DNA from: Nomia melanderi
Taxonomy: Eukaryota > Arthropoda > Insecta > Hymenoptera > Halictidae
NCBI RefSeq assembly: GCF_051020985.1
Contig: NC_135007.1
Span: 7,817,501-7,881,500 of the forward strand
DNA length: 64,000 bases
Reading direction: 5' to 3'
Positions within the stretch are counted from its first letter, which is position 1. Every line of letters begins with the position of its first letter. The position numbers and the translations under genes are program-made. The notes below the pieces were generated by a model. That model saw only the letters and a list, made by a program, of their open reading frames with translations. It was not told the DNA's origin and made no database searches. Positions 13,011 through 24,500 of the stretch are shown in pieces.

Positions 13011-16000
13011 GTGAGTAAGTGTACGCGCAACCTGATCGAACGTGGACTTCTTTATTTGGTTTGAGAGTGATGAAGCATGTTATTACGTGTGTCACAGGGT
13101 TAACAATTTAAATTGTTTCGTCGGGCACCGCGCGCAATACTGACAGAATTCCTTGATTAGCGGGTAATTGAGTCCTCTCGGTGGAACGTTGTGTTTGTAA
13201 TTAATCCATGTTAGATAATTAAACTGCAGAGTTACTTCGTTTAGAATGACGAAATGTAAAGCAAACTTGCGAAGTAAAATGAAAATATTATGATCGAAAG
13301 CTTCGAAGGAAGTTTGTAATAAGAGAAATAAGTTGCGAATTACGCTAAAATTTCTTTTTTTTTTATAATAAATACTATAATATTGGAACGATTAAGTATT
13401 TCAGAAAAATTGGAAATGCGCGTAACGTTTCAAACAAAGTTGTAATATTCGATGGTAATAGGACACCTATCACTTTCGATCGGGGTCCTAAAATGTCAGA
13501 TTACCTGCATCATAATTCGCCGGTGGAGTGTTTGCTCAATGGGATGCAAATGCATCGTTTGCATGTGAGACGCCGTCTTTCTTCCGTCCATGGTCTCGTC
13601 GCCTCGAAAGTGAAACTGACCTCGGAATCAGACTGCAAAATCGCGAAACACTTCGAAATCCGAGTAACCATCATTTTCGTTCGGTAGATCGATAAATGTA
13701 CAATGACGTCTGGTTAGCTGTTAAATGTATTCCTCGAATTAAAATACCACATTGCTTAGATGTCTTTGATAATTGCATCAAACCATAAACAAATACATTG
13801 CCGATATGAAAAATTTAATCTACAGAATAATTTAAATATGCATTGTACATAACACTAAATTATCGATAGAAAAATACGTGTTTACGAGTATAATATATCG
13901 ATTGAAATAATATTTTAATGTTACAACTATTTGTTAAATTGATCTCATAAGCTATAAAATGAAAGGTGGCAAGCAATTTAAAAAAATTCCATATTTCTAT
14001 GAAGCATAATGAAACTAATTTCACGAGGAAATGGGGATCCTATGAGAATATTCCTCGCCGAATTAAAAACAAATGTTCAAACAGCCTCGGTATTCGAGTG
14101 CCGAAGTCCCCATTGTACGATTTGGAATTAAACCACACTTTTGCCCGGAAGCGGCGAGAATAACTGGTCCACTGAAAACGAGCCGTAATGCGTGTTACAT
14201 TAAGAATAAATGATTTTGTCAAACAATTGAAATTGCATCCCCGTGAGAAATTTAAAATAGGTTTGCCCGGCTATTATTAATACTACGAGAGATCAGGTTC
14301 GAGGCGGACGCTCCTCGTAATTAAAGCGCTTGCCATAATCCAATGAAACGCGCGGAACGCACATACATAATTAGATGAATGACAATTAATTAAACTGGGC
14401 AAATGTCCGTGATTGTACGAGTGTCGATTAATTAAAACCATTCCCGGGGAATACTTGCGTGTGATACGATTTGACTTTCATATTAAAAATTATCATTTGC
14501 TCGAACACTGAGCACCCCTCAGTGCTTATTCGTACCGTGCACGGCGATAACCGTTACTCTTCGTTAATAAACGTTTTATTTAACAATGATCACCAGCGTC
14601 GAGCGTCAGTCAAATAATCTTTGCGCTCCAATGAATGTTTACGAAACAACAAGAAATAAGGTTAATTTAACACAGGAATATTTCTATCGTAAATCACTTA
14701 AAAATAATCAATTCCATTTTAATTACGAAACTCTGCTTGAAATTTTCGTTCCGTTCCTCTTTTTTCGGATTACGAAGCCAAATATTAGATACAATAGAAT
14801 TATGTCCATTCAGCTACTCTAAGTTGATACTACAATGACAATGATAATCAAATTACAACTATCTATGCACGTATCGTATGTACACTATGAAGATGCACTA
14901 AAATGAGAACGCCTCAAAAAACCATTTCTATCGCAGAATCTTTATCAATACTCAATCTAAACACGTCAAATAATATTCTATTATAAATTTCTATCGCATT
15001 CCATTTTAAATGATCACATTACGACGCGAATTTGCACAAACATTTACAACCAATTAGCGAAACATCCACATTGCTGGCAGTAAAACAAACGGCAAAAAAA
15101 AAGAAAGGAACAGATAGTGAACTGCATCGTTCGCAGTAAAACAAATCCACGGGAAACAAAAAAGTTTCATTCGTTCCAAAAAAGTAAAGATAAAAACACT
15201 GAATGCGCGCGGCGCAAAATGCAAGATCCAGCGGGGATCGCTGTCTATTAAGGTAACCCGGACTTATGGAACGCGTGCTCCCGAGAAATTCGAAGTAAAC
15301 ACGGAGCAGATGTTACACCGTCAATGCCTGAGAAAGAGAGAAAAAGATAAAGAGAAAAAAAGGAGAAGGAACGAAACGCCGCGGCCTCGTTGATGCCCTC
15401 GACGAATCCCTCGTTGCACAATGTATCCAGGTCAGCCTAAATGCTGTTCACGTTTTGCACAACGTCCCCGCGTCGTCGGGATTCTCTCCGTCACGACTCT
15501 CCGGGCCCGGAGCATGGAAATGTCAACGGTTCGCGTTACGCGACCGAGTTCCGCGAGCGCAACAAAGTACACGCGTGCCACGGGGATGCAATTTCACCTG
15601 CGATACCGTAACGAAACGCACCGCGGCGCGCGTCGATGGAAACACGCGTACTTTTGCCCGATTACAACACCTACCGCGAATAATCTGGAGCGTGTCGGAA
15701 CATTTTCGAACGTGATTCATTACACCCGACCTCGCCACCTTCGACGTTGGCAAAAGTGTACCGCTTCACTGGGGGTCGCTTTCACTTCCTTCTCAATATC
15801 ATTTGCAACCGTGGAAGTAAGCGTAATTTCAATACCGTTTCTATTGATTCTCTCGACATTCTTGTTGAGAGGAATTCCTTCATTTTCCGTCGAGCTACGA
15901 TCTTCAAATACTATTTTGCAGTAATGACATTTCAAGTGAAATGTATAATTCATTGCTCAATGGAAGGATTTCGGGAAGATGTCAGTATATAATGTTTGTT

Positions 16001-16500
16001 TGTTTTTAGAGTAGAATCGGTTTTACGTTAGTTGCAATATGAAGTGTTCAATTTGACGAGTTGAAAAGGTGAACGCAGGTGTTCGATTATCCATGGTATT
16101 CTTTCGAAATTCTATTAATCTTTACGATACTTAACAGACCTAATGATCGCATAAAATTTCAGAAATCTTTATTACACCCGCGGAGAGCACACAACTGGAA
16201 ATGTTATGTTGAATGTAACTGCGAGACCATTGCCGGTGATTAATAGATTCGACGGTGAATATTTGCGTTAATCCGGGTTCCATTTAACTCAGGTTCTATT
16301 AAGAGCTGCGAGTATGAAACATATCGAATACCGGGGACATAAAATTCGACAAAAATCTTTAAAAGAGCGCGAGGTCATTCGTCGCGGCACCTTCTCGTTG
16401 CCCTTACAGTCCCGCTACCTTCAACTCCAATTGCGAAATGCTCCGACGCGTTTCGCGAAACTAGTTTTCGTGGTCAGCGGGATTAATGACACGCGAGCGA
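13011..16500 (+). other. Intron sequence, no exon confirmed
   Basis: Mostly AT-rich, with a GC-richer section at about 15220-15720. A 167-codon + frame there (15421-15924) has no domain, is Arg/Thr/Ser-rich and overlaps open frames on the other strand, so I do not call it. A possible minus-strand start exon at 13505-13591 is discussed under findings. Confidence 0.5.
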
Positions 16501-17324
16501 TCGCGTAGATTTGCGCCGGGAATCTAGTGCCGAGCCGAACGTTCGTTGAACATGTTTAGACGAGAGTGACAGTGATTAGTGATCGTCGTGCACAGACACC
16601 GGTGAAATAAACTCCATTATTATTTCGCTGAGTAGAGCGAATACCTGTGCTGAAGTGACCGGTGAAAGTGGAAATCGCTCTTTCTCTCTTCTTCCCTCTC
16701 TTTCCTTCCGTCCTTCTCTCGGACTGCGTATCTTTCCTGCATTTACCGAAAAGGAACAGGAAAAGAGAAACGACATCGTTCCTTTCATGAATTATTCTTC
16801 ATTCGATCGATCGATGATTTCCTAGTTTCCTAGCGCAAACCACAGTTGGTGATACATTTCGCGACAACACAGTGAAGGAATTTTCGTGAAATCACGAATT
16901 CGTACGTGTTACACTTACGTTACGCGCGGAAATGATATTCGTGTGCATTAAATGTGAATCGATAGTGAATTCTTTAAAAATGAAGAAAATTAAAATTTCT
17001 TAAAAGAAGTTGAATCGTATGATACATCGTTTTCTTTTCACTGATTTTGCGTGATTTGTTTATACTTAAATTGTTCGATTCCGTGTGATTTTGTGAAGGG
17101 ACGTGCGTCAGGAAAAAATTGGTGGTGAATATTCAATAATTAAAGTATTTCATACTGTTCCACGAATGAGTTGAATGAATGGAACGATGGGATATCGGGT
17201 GAAAGGTGATTACTTCGGATGGTACATCTCTGACAGCGGGTTGACAGTTGACGAACGAGGAACAAAGATACTAACGAAATATACGATGTAAAAAAACGAG
17301 TAACCACGTGTAATTGAAATATCC
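16500..17324 (+). other. Probable 5' UTR of exon 1b
   Basis: Continuous sequence without a plausible splice acceptor leads into the exon 1b start, and GC-richer DNA at about 16340-16560 may hold the promoter. It includes a CT-rich tract at 16681-16730 and several upstream ATGs. The transcription start cannot be placed. An in-frame TAA at 17301-17303 closes the frame upstream of the start codon. Confidence 0.35.
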
Positions 17325-17408
17325 ATGGGTGGAAAGGAGGAAGAAGAGAACGAGGAAATAATCATCAAAATGCCGGAGGCCACTCTGAAAATATTCAATG
17401 GCGTGCAG
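17325..17408 (+). CDS. Alternative first coding exon 1b of a PTB-domain protein
   Basis: Encodes 28 residues: an acidic lead (MGGKEEEENEEIIIK) followed by MPEATLKIFNGVQ, then CAG|gtaggc, a phase-0 donor. The frame is closed by TAA at 17301, so translation starts at ATG 17325 or at the in-frame ATG 17370. The latter has AAA before it, the better insect start context, and gives a 13-residue N-terminus, exactly the length of exon 1a. Joined to 20928-21008 it reads ...LKIFNGVQ-YMGSFPV, again a PTB beta-1 strand. The intron to the shared exon would be 3.5 kb, against 14.7 kb from exon 1a. The open frame, donor and phase are seen. Homology to PTB proteins is knowledge of the family, and the joining is inference. 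No full-length product can be given because downstream exons were not found. Confidence 0.6.
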
Positions 17409-20400
17409 GTAGGCTTTCGAGTATTTCACCGAAAAATTGAATGCAATCGATCAAACTGGAGTTCATTAATCGCAGGGCCCATTTAAAAGTTAGACTTTTG
17501 ATTATACGCGATATTATATATTATACTCTTTTCGTATAAAACATATTAGGCACTGTAAATTTAACTCAGTCATAATAATACACATTAATCTATATAGTTA
17601 TATTAAAATAGAATTACAATAGATATTTAAACACATAATCGCTGTGAATTTATACATAAATACACAAAATAAGATAAATTTGTATATAAATAAGATAAGC
17701 TAGATTTATACATAAATATAAAAATCAGCATTAAAAGAAGTTCGTGTATGTAAAGTTGAAATTAGTTTCACATAGTTGCATGGTGTAAATGCAAATTCAA
17801 ATTACTTTTACCCAATTAAAAAACCTCGCGTGCAGACGCACGTAAACGTAATGTCCGAAAAAAAGAAGAGACTATGTATTCGCGTTCAAAACTATGTCGA
17901 AAATGTAGAATGAACTTTCCTCATTTGCGGCTCTGTCCCCGAGAAAATTTCATTTTGACGCGTCGCAATTTACAGAACTTGGCTAACCCGCCTGTTCGTA
18001 ACTCGCCGTTTCTACTTGCCTTTTAACCGCAGAAGACACGGCGATCGGATACAATAAGATGATAATGTAAATCGTCGGAGTTGATTACCTGCGCAATGGT
18101 ACTTAAGAAATTTCATCGTTTATTTTTCGCTGAGTTTCGCGCGATGCAAATGCGCAGGTTGAGAACGATCTAGGACGTGATTACTGAAATTACAAGCTTC
18201 ACGAACGTATCTGTTGCCGACGCGATAATGCGTTTGCAATGCTCACGCGTTTAAATGGGAAAGATCGAGAATTGATAAGCACCTTGACATTTCGCTATCT
18301 TATTGCATTACGAAGTACCGCGTCGATTGTTTGAAGATATATGTATAACGGGAAATTAATTCGAATAAATCGGTGACCGCGAGGGATCGATTGATCCATT
18401 TCGCGGGCCGCGGTACGATACATTGTAACAACCTCGATCGATCAATGCTCGTGGAAACTTGCGATAATTACAGAAGGGTAACCGACTCTTTCGTCATGCG
18501 CCCGCATTTTTCGTGAGAACCTTTATGATAGTAACGCTGATTAATTGACCTTGTTGCACGCCGCTAAAACTGTTACCGTGACTGCGGGATTTACAGCAAC
18601 CGGTTGGATTATTTATGACAGCTCCTTTCAACCGGCAACTATCGGTGCCTACGTATATTAAATTGTACCTCTGAATACCGAACTTCATTTATATAAATTA
18701 TTAAATACATTTCTAGCGGTTGTTCTATGTTTCTGTTGAATTTTATTAAAATGAAAGTATTCTCTACTATTCGATAACAATTGGGGATTAATTTAATAGA
18801 TATTCAACTTAACGAGTAATTACTTTACAACAAGTATCATTCCTGAAACTATAATTATATGTGTGGAAAAGTATAAAAATATAAAGTTTGCTTGTTATTA
18901 AAAATATGGAAATGTATTCATAATTTAATCTGAACAAGTATTCGGGAAGATTTCTTTGATGCATTGTATTCTATCAAAATCCAGAATCTGTTAGAGCACG
19001 TGTTACGTACAAATGCAGCGAAATGCATTTTTGGTGAATCGCGATGCGTTATGCATCATGCGAAGGGATCATCATTATTATTACCATTACTACATGTTTG
19101 CGATCGGACCGTTCGGCATTACAAAGAGTTTTGAGAGATTGTTTCCGGCGTGCGTACGGAGGTATAATATTTCTGGAAAATCCCTGTGATTCCGGGAGGA
19201 GATCCTCGCAGAGAGAATTTCGATGAAACAACAATGAGAATCATCCGGGGGGATTAAAGCGAGGATTATTTTGTGGCACGAGTATCTGAATCGAAATTCT
19301 GCCCGTAGAAAAGATTTTCAGACATGGAAATCGGAATGAAAGCACAAATTATATGTGCCGCGCGCATCGCAATTAAATCCGCCGATTCCGTTCTCAATAC
19401 TCTTATTTTTTTTCCTTCCACGGTTCTCCAGTATATTTAGTATTTCAATAACGGGGAGCCACGTTTCGCTTATCATAATTCATCCATCTCGTGCATTCCG
19501 TTCTTTGGAACGGAGTTTCATACGCAGTTTCTATGAAATTATATTTCGATCGATCATTCGGATATTCCTGGTAAAATTATTAATTTAATTATTTTCAGAG
19601 TATGATATACAGCATGAAGCTCTGAACAAAATTGAATGGAAATATTATGTAGTGAATATTTCTAATATGTTAATCAAATGTTCAGATTTAAATAAAGTAA
19701 CTAGAATCAGAAATTTTCGTTAATTGGATCTAGATTAGATTGGAACTAGATATCTCGATTGAGTCTGTATGTGGTGAAACTGTAAAGAAGTGGGAAGAAA
19801 TCAGTTCTTATGCGATGTACAGAAAATCTCTGTTACTAATTTAGTAACATGGAATACGACTGTAATGAAAACGACGCATACATTATCAGGAGCAGGCCAC
19901 GGGCAAATAATTGCATTAGGTACCGCTATTTATTACGTCCATGGAATCTGCCTCCTCCTGGGTGCCTTTATTTATTGTCGTACTAAGGAGGGTCCCTATT
20001 TTTATCGGCCATACAATCATCGGACGACGTACTTGACCAAAGAAGAGGGATGCCTTCGCATTTTTCCTGTATTCAACCCTTATCAAGTATGGTGAAATAT
20101 TTGACAGAAGTAAAAGGAATCTGTCTTTTGGATGGCCGTTAATTTCGTATAATATGATTGCTTCTACTTAGTTATTATTTTTCTTTTCCAAAAAAACTTT
20201 ATGTTCTATGTATATTATGTATATGTGTATTATAGTATATATATATATTATTAATTGCTATTTATACTGGTTTCATTTTATTTATTAAAATCGTAAATAT
20301 AATATCTGTGTAACGTCTGATAGCTTATTTATATTTTAAATAATATTATCATTTAATTGTACGCAATACTAGGTTGTACAAGTATTCCATTTGTATCATG

Positions 20401-20927
20401 AGACAATGAATAAAATAAATTTCTGAGTAAACGAATTCTTTTTCACCCAGCGTAGAATAATCAATCTTCTGAGATTCAAATTTTTACTTCTACTTAACTC
20501 TACATAACCTAAAAATGATTTTGTAATAGTTAAATTTATTCGCTAAGTAGTCAAACTACAACAATTACTAATACCTAATTAATTAGGTACTGGAAAAAGT
20601 TCATCGGAGTTCTTACATCAAAATTTAAACACAGAGAACACTTTTGTATAATTATTTTATATTATTTGGTACCTCAACGACATAAACATAACCTGCTGCT
20701 AATACCAATTTTATTCATTAAACTAGTGAAATACTAATTGAAATCAGACCTCAATCCGTTGCACGAACTTCTTCCTAATAATACTGGCTTTCCTAAAGAA
20801 TTGCATAAAAATCGCGAAACACACCTGTAGCAGCGTTGTCAGATCGGAATTGAGACCATATTATGAATTCATTGCTTTGCAAGATTCATACAAACACCAC
20901 GCTAAACCAACATTCTTCTTGTTGCAG
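17409..20927 (+). other. Intron between exon 1b and the shared exon
   Basis: AT-rich with no strong secondary gene. It ends in the acceptor TTCTTCTTGTTGCAG (to 20927). It contains a 76-residue open frame with a hydrophobic segment at 19865-20095 (see findings) and an 18-bp perfect palindrome at 20572-20589. Confidence 0.5.
20572..20589. repeat. 18-bp perfect palindrome
   Basis: TACCTAATT followed directly by its reverse complement AATTAGGTA, in AT-rich intron. The core TAATTAATTA resembles paired homeodomain sites, but function is unproven. Confidence 0.85.
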
Positions 20928-21008
20928 TACATGGGTTCGTTTCCTGTGGCGATTCCCGACATTGCCAGCCGTGCTGAATATGTGCGCTCCCAACTGGAGA
21001 CCCTCAGA
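20928..21008 (+). CDS. Shared exon: N-terminal part of a PTB/PID domain
   Basis: A 27-codon internal exon with a pyrimidine-rich acceptor (TTCTTCTTGTTGCAG|TAC) and a strong donor (AGA|gtgagt), phase 0 at both ends. It reads YMGSFPV, then a short Asp/Ala linker, then RAEYVRSQLETLR. In PTB domains beta-1 carries Y-[LMV]-G-S and is followed by an amphipathic helix, and this matches. GC content and codon use stand out from the flanking intron. The YxGSFPV wording recalls the PTB of vertebrate SH2D5. Tensin-, Numb- and Dab-type PTBs fit less well, though I could not run a search. The rest of the domain (strands beta-2 to beta-7 and the C-terminal helix) must lie further downstream. This is the best-supported exon in the window. 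Confidence 0.75.
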
Positions 21009-21394
21009 GTGAGTACCTTTTCAAACAAAAATTCAGTTCCCAAAGGGAATGGCCTTGCGACGGATACAATGCGACACGTGATCGAGTTTCAGTTTCCAAT
21101 GAGACTCGCCAGCCACGCGGACGTACGATTGTCTGTTTCCCGTGCCGGCACGGAAAAATAAAGATTATTCTCGCACACCCGGTTGCATAATAAAAATCAA
21201 TAAGATCGAGGTATAATGGCGTGACATATCCCGGGCCCTATTTCCACTCTGTTTGTTTCGCGGGTTTGCATGCATGATGAATCGCGAGGTTTATGCCCGG
21301 ATCAAGGCAACGATCGTTACTCAATAGACATCAAGTATAATGTTGGTTGTTATGACAGCGATTGGGAAACCTGCTTAAGAAGGTAGCACTGTTT

Positions 21395-21560
21395 CACAGC
21401 TGTAAAGAAATAATTTCTTTCACAGATTTCCATAGGTTGCCGTGTTAATTCTCAATTGTAAAGACTCAATGCTTTCTATATACGTTCATGGATAGACGTT
21501 TTACTTGTCAATTGTAAAGGAATAATTTCTCCCACATATTTCAATAGATCGATGTTATAC
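21395..21560. repeat. Diverged local duplication (offset about 111 bases)
   Basis: TGTAAAGAAATAATTTCTTTC near 21401 and TGTAAAGGAATAATTTCTCCC near 21513, each followed by CACA(G/T)ATTTC(C/A)ATAG. Additional TTGTAAA(G/A)ACT motifs lie at about 21457 and 21591. Confidence 0.55.
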
Positions 21561-24500
21561 AATCATTACGAAGCAACTGAATCGGAAAATTGTAAAAACT
21601 GAGAGAATTATATTTTTAACGAACTGCTTAAGATAGCTCTGCCGTTCAATCGAAACTCTAAGAAACCACATACGTTTGTAGTATTTATAACATCAATTTT
21701 ATTTTCAAATATTACCATAGATCGATATTTTGAGAACATACAAAAACAAGGATAACACAGAAATAATAATAATTTAGAAGCTACAATCCACGTAACGTCT
21801 CTTAAGTTACAAAATTCGAACCACACACGATCACCAAATGACTTTCAACTAAATAAAAATAAAAATCAATTGTGTCAACACAAAGCAACGAACGAACTTG
21901 CCTCTCTTCCATCCAGTACAACAATTCGATTACCAAACACTTCCTGCTCATTACACATTATTTGCAATGCCCAGCCATCATTCGCGTTCCAAAAATGCCG
22001 ACGCTCGCCCCGGGCGAAGGATTAACCCATTTTCCTCGATCACGATCGAACAGCGCATGGACAGGCTCAGAATAGCACGGTCTTCTACGCGAGCCCAGCA
22101 AAATTGTTTGTTACAGCGCGCGCGGCACGCGCGTCGCAAATTAACGCCGCGGCAATGTTCCTTCGGCTAATTAGCCAGAACTTAACCAGCTTGATAATCA
22201 CGTGCCAAGGGAATCAAACAACAGATTTGCGGCTCGAAATAAACTTCGACCGGCCCGGGCTTATTATTGTAAGCCGCGTTATTACTGTAAACCTAGTAAT
22301 GACTACCGACCCTGAAGGGATCAGCAGAATTTCGGCATGGAGTTTCATCGGAGTTGAATATTTGCCTGCGAGCGGTGGTAACTCGTGCCAGAGAGTTGCC
22401 GGTCTAATCTTTCCGCGTGTGTGTAACACGCCCGGGCGCACACGAGCCTCTCGGTGTGCGCCGCGTGTGTGGGGCGTGTTCTTGCCTGTGAAACGGGAAT
22501 TATGAAGCTGAATTTTATGAAGGCATTAAAGAACGTCTCCTGCCACTTTTCGTCGTGGTGGTATTCCATTAGAGCCTGATGGACAGATTTCCATGAATAC
22601 ACACCGCGATTGCATCCCCTGTTACCCGGACCATCTCCCTTCTCCCCCTCCGCGCCTCTCTTCTTCCATCACCTCAACTTTCATTCGAAAGGAAAACCGA
22701 AGATATCAGCGTGTTTCCACTTTTTGATCAGCTCTCCCATTCAGGGATTTAATTAACCGGACATTCAGCCGTTACACGTTAATCTCGGGAAATGTTGCAC
22801 ACTTGAGTCGTCTTTTGTTACTACAACTTATCTTGAAGCTCTTGTTTTTCAGATTGAACGCGTAGATTTTCTATTGGGTGACATTTCGTACGGGTAACGG
22901 GAAGAGGATAAGGGTGATGAATGAAATTGTTCTAGATTTTGTGTTTGCTGTGGGCTATAATATGTGAATGTTAAACAGGTGGAGAAATTGGAAGATGATC
23001 GTGTGCTTGGATATTATTATGTATATGGTAAATCATTTGAGTAGAGAAATTGACGGATTACTGACTGGATATATTAAGTGCTAATTTATTTACACTTTGA
23101 TGACCTCTAATTGTACTCCAATGTGTTTTGCATAGGAACAGTTTGATAAATAATTTAATAAGCAAATAGAAATATATTTGATTAAGTAGCATGTCTAACA
23201 TTTTGTTTCTACTTAATTAGATTATTAATAACTTGACAAATTTTATAGTTCCAGAAGTTTTACTTCGGTAGTTGAGGTTTGGGGAAGCAAAATAATGAAA
23301 ATATTCATAAAACAAGAGAAGAAGTATTGTTGAAGGAAAAAGTACACTTTATTATTAACATAAATTCGTATGTTATTACTCCGACATTTTAAGAATGATC
23401 GCGTCGCCGAGTTTTGATCGACCAGTCCGTGTTCCCCAGTTAATTTTCAAAGAACGTGATCACAGGTCCCGAAACGTCTCCCTAAATTAGTTCCATCGTA
23501 TAAATTTCGATGTACTTGAAACTCAATCTTCCCCGGGTCAAATAAAATCTAAAATTTCGTCAGGGAATTTAGTAGGCGGCATAAACTACACTCGTCGAAC
23601 CAAATTGGTTTCATACGTGCAAGTTTCACCGCAGAAAATTGAACGAGTCAATGTTTTATTTCTCTTAATCTTATCTCGTCTCACTTAATATTATCATTAC
23701 AAAGTACTTTTACCTTATCCTCATCTAAATATACCTTTCCAATAATTCAAAACTATTTTCTCTTTAATAATGTCAACAAAAATTTATTCTTTGAATAATT
23801 CACAGTCATAAAAATCATAAATTTATTAAACAATGATATTGATTTAAAGAAGTTTTAACGGTTATTTCTACGAATGTCAACACTGTTATCAAAATTTATC
23901 GCACCATATAATTTTGCTGAAAATCAAACTCCTTCATTAGTAGAAGAGACTGCATCGCAGAAAGTCATCATTTTAGCAAACCATTTAGTCGATTTCATCA
24001 AAATCTACGCTTTAACACCAGCAACGCGAGTTTCTCTGTTTAAACATCCCTGTTTGAGATTAGAATTTTGTTTAATACCAGCAAACTTTCGACCAACCGT
24101 GTGTACAGCGAGTGTATATCTATCCCACCACCCCGCAGCGTTCATATTTTATACACCGTGGCTAAATGAGGTGAAAATCACGCTCCACTGGATTGAAGAC
24201 GCGGCCAGAATTATTCGGAGCTATCAACGAAGCGGTATACCTTTTTTCCCGCGTTTTATGCAAATGTTGCATAAGAATGAAGCTCGATAATGCACGGGAA
24301 TAAAGAAAAATACCCGACGACAAAGGATTAAACTCCGGAACTGTATGAATTTCATCTACATCATGTTCCACGCGGGCTGCACCGGAAATGAAATAAATCA
24401 TCCGCGTCCTCGCCGCGGAAAAAATTCATTTATTAAACTGGCAAGTGTCTTGTTGCTTCTAGCTTATTTCAATGGACTCAATTGCGTTCACGATTTCATT

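Noticed and set aside
15421..15924. 167-codon plus frame
   Set aside because: No recognisable domain, no supportive splice sites, overlapping minus frames, and a change of character halfway through.
23874..24290. 138-codon AT-rich plus frame
   Set aside because: Longer than most chance frames at this composition, but no domain, no promoter or splice signals and no family resemblance. I kept it out of the gene list; conservation would reopen it.
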